From assembly GCA_958299035.1 (NCBI GenBank), contig CATQJL010000223.1:15905742-15969741 (forward strand): a stretch of DNA of 64,000 nt. Direction: 5' to 3'. The notes under the pieces are model-generated. The model was not told the DNA's origin. It worked only from the letters and a program-made list of their open reading frames with translations, and did not search any database. Source of the stretch: Cylicocyclus nassatus (Eukaryota > Nematoda > Chromadorea > Rhabditida > Strongylidae). This document shows positions 61,266 through 64,000 of this stretch, piece after piece (the first letter of the stretch is position 1; every line of letters starts with the position of its first letter). The position numbers were made by a program, and so were the translations under genes.

Positions 61266-61495
61266 AGGGCCGGGCATACTTCACGCGATTTCAGTCGCGA
61301 CGCGACTTGGCAATATTCCAACTGTCCATAACTCACTGTAAGCACATTTTAAATGTGCAGAGGATAGGGCATTTTATCAATCCACGTAAGTTATACACAC
61401 TATGCATGTGCGGAATGCTAGTGTTGGATATGAAGACTTCTGGCGAATTGCCAAATCGCGTCGCTACTGAAATCGCGTGAAGTATGCTTGGCCCT
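61266..61495. mobile_element. CATACTTCACGCG-family MITE with TTA target repeats
   Basis: 230 bp, ends AGGGCCGGGCATACTTCACG and inverted AGGGCCAAGCATACTTCACG, flanked by TTA at 61263-61265 and 61496-61498. Arm A is empty at about 41170-41180. A 3-bp TWA target fits PIF/Harbinger-type MITEs. Confidence 0.88.
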
Positions 61496-61929
61496 TTATT
61501 CAGTGATCTTCTCATCGACAATACGTTGAATACTTAAAAAATTGAAAAGATTCAATTTTCATCTGCAATATTTTGAAGTTATCAAGTCAGCTGCACATAT
61601 TTATAATTTTTGCTTGGACCACCTTGTAATCAAGATATGGAAAATTCAGCCCATTTTCCGATACCTTTATCCGATGCAAAAAACCTGGTTCTTCAATTGT
61701 CTTGCTAGCCTAAATAACATTATTTATTGGACTCATTTTGTGCGTGACAAACTGATAGATAATTCTTTAGAATATTCTGTTTAAGTTATGACTGGATTCC
61801 TAGAGCTGCGGACGAAACATTTCTTCCAAAGATGGTTGAATACGCTATCATTTATGCAATATTCTGTGAATGTTGAGTCACACCAGGTTTTGCACGGTGA
61901 AAGTCAGCACCAAACGGCACTTTGACGAG

Positions 61930-63104
61930 ATGAGATCCGTAAAGGTAACTATTGCGTCTTTTTGCTTAGTATTTTCTCTCAAGTTCCTTTTAGGAGTTGC
62001 AAAAGCACTTTTCAAAGCATCTCTTCCTAACAAGTACATACAAGCGTGGCACAAATAGGTATGGCCGATGTGCTGCAGCAGTGTTTTCAAGGAGATGTAC
62101 AAAAGAAGGGATGGGGTTACCATCGAACAGATTTCATCCGTTCTTTGTATTTGCACTCATGTATTAAAATTTATGCCCTTTGAAAAGTACCGACATTTTT
62201 ATTTGGAGAAGGAGACTATGAATTTGTGTTGAAAATCTTTGTATTACTCCTGCTTGAAAAACCAAAGTCTTACTAGCTTTGATATCATGCTCTTATACCG
62301 CTATGATATCTCACAGTTTGCGGTAGTGAGAAAATTAATTTCTTCTACAGTCGAGTCAAATCTTTTTCTTTCTTCCATATCTATCCAGTAAAGCAACCAT
62401 GATAATGAGTAGCAAAGTTTAAAGCCCTTCAGATTTTGTCAAGAGAAACAGCTAGATTTGATTGGTTAAGTAACGACAAATTTCGCGAAGTTTTCATAAA
62501 TAATTTATTGTCATAGAAGGTGAAGCTGAAGTTCTTGCTTTGTCTCATGAATTACTAAGATTAACTTCCATCTTCCGTATTTTACTGTTATCGCAGTATA
62601 CGGAAAAATAGCTTTAGAACAAATGAGTTGCTCTTTTCAAATCGTAATCAAATTTTTGGAAATTGCAAATGAGATCTTATTGAAGTATGCAAGTTATCCC
62701 ACTAGCAGATATTGTGAAATTACTCTGACACAGTTGTTCATTGATTCCAACCCGTCAAGGCTCTATTCTTGTGAAGGAAACATTTTAAAGCTAATTAGTC
62801 AAATTAGAAGCGAGCAATCCCCAGGGAAATTTAGCAGATTTTCACTTGGTGTAAACCCAATTGAATTTCTCGTGCCCTTTTCTAGAAAAGATCCAAGCAA
62901 ATATTTCCAACTTGACGAAGTAACCAAGTGATTCAATCGCAGCTAGAATGGCGGCTATTGGTTTCGTCATCGGACCTAGGCTTCATGGTTTCTATCGCAT
63001 CTTGGACACAAGGGCATTTCGAGGAAGTCGACGTATCATTGTTTTGAAGAAGCTCTGCTGTGATGGTGCTTGTATGCCAGTTTTCTCCTGCACATTTATG
63101 GCAG
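61930..63104 (+). pseudogene. Mpv17/PMP22-family gene, copy B, disrupted
   Basis: Partner of the gene at 41642. Exon 1 (61930-61944) and exon 3 (62943-63104, ARMAAIGFVIGPRLHGFYRI) are intact. Exon 2 (from 61994) has a 2-bp deletion: copy A reads ACAAATACAGCAATAAGCGT where copy B reads ACAAGTACATACAAGCGT. This throws the ADVLQQ segment out of frame. The donor after CGAACAG has also changed from GTTGG to ATTTC; the nearest GT is 9 bp further on. The fourth exon of copy A has no open counterpart here. Two independent lesions make loss of function likely. Confidence 0.75.
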
Positions 63105-64000
63105 GTGCGTATTAATGTTCAAATTTTATTCCCTGGGACGTACTCATTTTTTTCCTTTCTCGGAAAATCTCATTTCTGCAGTCATCGAGAAAGCATGAAA
63201 GCACAGAATTATCGAAAAAAGGTGGTATTCGTGATACCCTACGTTAAGCCCAGTCCAGATAAAAATAGGAAGGCACAGTCTAGCCAAAAATTTTGAACGT
63301 TTTTTTCGCAAAGTTTGAAATGGTGCATTTGAATCATTTTATTTACATAAAACGACTGCAGGAACTTTGTAAGAAACTCACAGGGCTAAGCTAATAGATT
63401 CTCTGATATAAGTTTTGTGTGTCCTTTGTGAAGGAAACTCGTTAACCTTCTTAGAAACTGGGATTGGAAGAAATGACGACCTAATAAGCGCATAAAAGAC
63501 TACGCTTTGTATAGAAAATGTTCTGGAGAATCCCAGTTGGATGCATAAATAAAGACTTATCTCTTGTTTAGCGATTAATTACCAGTTTACTAATAAAAGT
63601 CTCGATTTGGCTCCCACTATTAAGTTGTTAACTAAGCAAGCGATCCCTTAACTTTTCGCTTTTGATAATGGCGCGCTCATTTTTTGATATTGTATAATTG
63701 TAAAGTGGCTACAATTCGGCATAAATTGCTTTTTTAACGACAAAATTTGAAAAATTGAAAACACTTTTCAATTGAAAAAATCTGAGAATTTATGGGATTG
63801 AAAGCAAAAAATGAACCGTTCGCCACCTAGACCACCCACCAGGACCTTAAACTGCTAATGATTTATTGCTGAAGATTGACACTTTTAGCTTACAAAAAAT
63901 AATTCAAAGGCAAATCGAGAGCTGGCTCCTTCATAAAGTTGAATGAGTCGCTATATGCAAGGCTGCCTCTGGACAAACATTCATTATATTAAAGGCACCG
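63105..64000. other. Right flank, no gene recognised
   Basis: Similarity to arm A fades at about 63515. The remaining 480 bp are AT-rich with no open frame or repeat that I can support. Confidence 0.5.

Larger units (their letters stand above)
57954..61929. other. Spacer between astacin B and the Mpv17-like pseudogene
   Basis: Collinear with 38748-41641 apart from three private insertions (59175, 60778, 61266). No gene recognised. Confidence 0.55.
47210..63520. repeat. Segmental duplication, arm B
   Basis: Direct-orientation partner of 25320-44870. It lacks the arm A insertions at 25487, 27260, 31086, 36338, 38049, 39679 and 43187, and has its own: an internal tandem duplication (48.2-49.8 kb), a foldback element (50938), a mariner-like element (59175), a 156-bp foldback (60778) and a MITE (61266). 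Confidence 0.92.

Noticed and set aside
62623..62931. 102-codon plus-strand frame in the second intron of the Mpv17-like pseudogene
   Set aside because: The matching arm A sequence (about 42500-42770) is interrupted by stops, and the frame matches no family I know.
1..64000. CRISPR arrays, operons, phage or bacterial genes
   Set aside because: Repeats are inverted transposon ends or tandem duplications; gene structure is spliced and eukaryotic throughout.

Overview
The window is animal DNA and almost certainly comes from a nematode of the Caenorhabditis/strongylid (clade V) type. It is AT-rich. Its genes are cut into many 80-220 bp exons, with GT-AG introns from about 45 bp to over 3 kb and TTTCAG-like acceptors. 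Introns and spacers are packed with small inverted-repeat transposons, including Tc3-like, mariner-like and MULE-like types. No bacterial features, CRISPR array, rRNA or credible tRNA was seen.

Layout. (1) About 3.2-20.0 kb, + strand: a 21-exon gene for an IA-2/PTPRN-type receptor pseudophosphatase (ida-1 ortholog). It is complete from the RESP18-like luminal domain to the stop codon; only the signal-peptide exon is not located. Its introns hold ten long G or C tracts and several foldback elements. (2) About 20-25.3 kb: no confident gene; a mariner-like 860 bp element, a dispersed repeat and a GC-rich 30-bp-phased repeat. (3) About 25.3-44.9 kb and 47.2-63.5 kb: two arms of a large direct duplication. 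Each arm carries one secreted astacin metalloprotease gene (EGF + CUB + Thr-rich + Lys-rich tail) and, 3 kb downstream, an Mpv17/PMP22-family gene. (4) 44.9-47.2 kb: single-copy spacer with two repeats.

The arms have diverged differently. Both astacin genes keep all 11 exons, every splice site, the zinc motif and an open frame (485 and 482 residues). The Mpv17-like gene is open over four exons in arm A (though its C-terminal exons are not found), and is a pseudogene in arm B (2-bp deletion and lost splice donor). Each arm also carries private transposon insertions whose empty sites can be read in the other arm. These include a Tc3-like element at a TA, a MULE-like element with 9-bp target repeats holding a decayed GIY-YIG fragment and a nested element, a second MULE-like element, a mariner-like element, and several foldback elements. 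The duplication therefore works as a natural filled-site/empty-site comparison.

The genes show no sign of acting together. IDA-1 is a dense-core-vesicle membrane protein, the astacins are secreted proteases, and Mpv17 is an organelle inner-membrane protein. No wholly new system is evident. The most unusual points are the duplication with unequal gene fates, the loss of the P-loop cysteine and WPD loop in IDA-1, the Glu/Thr swap in the astacin zinc motif, and the nested and foldback elements.
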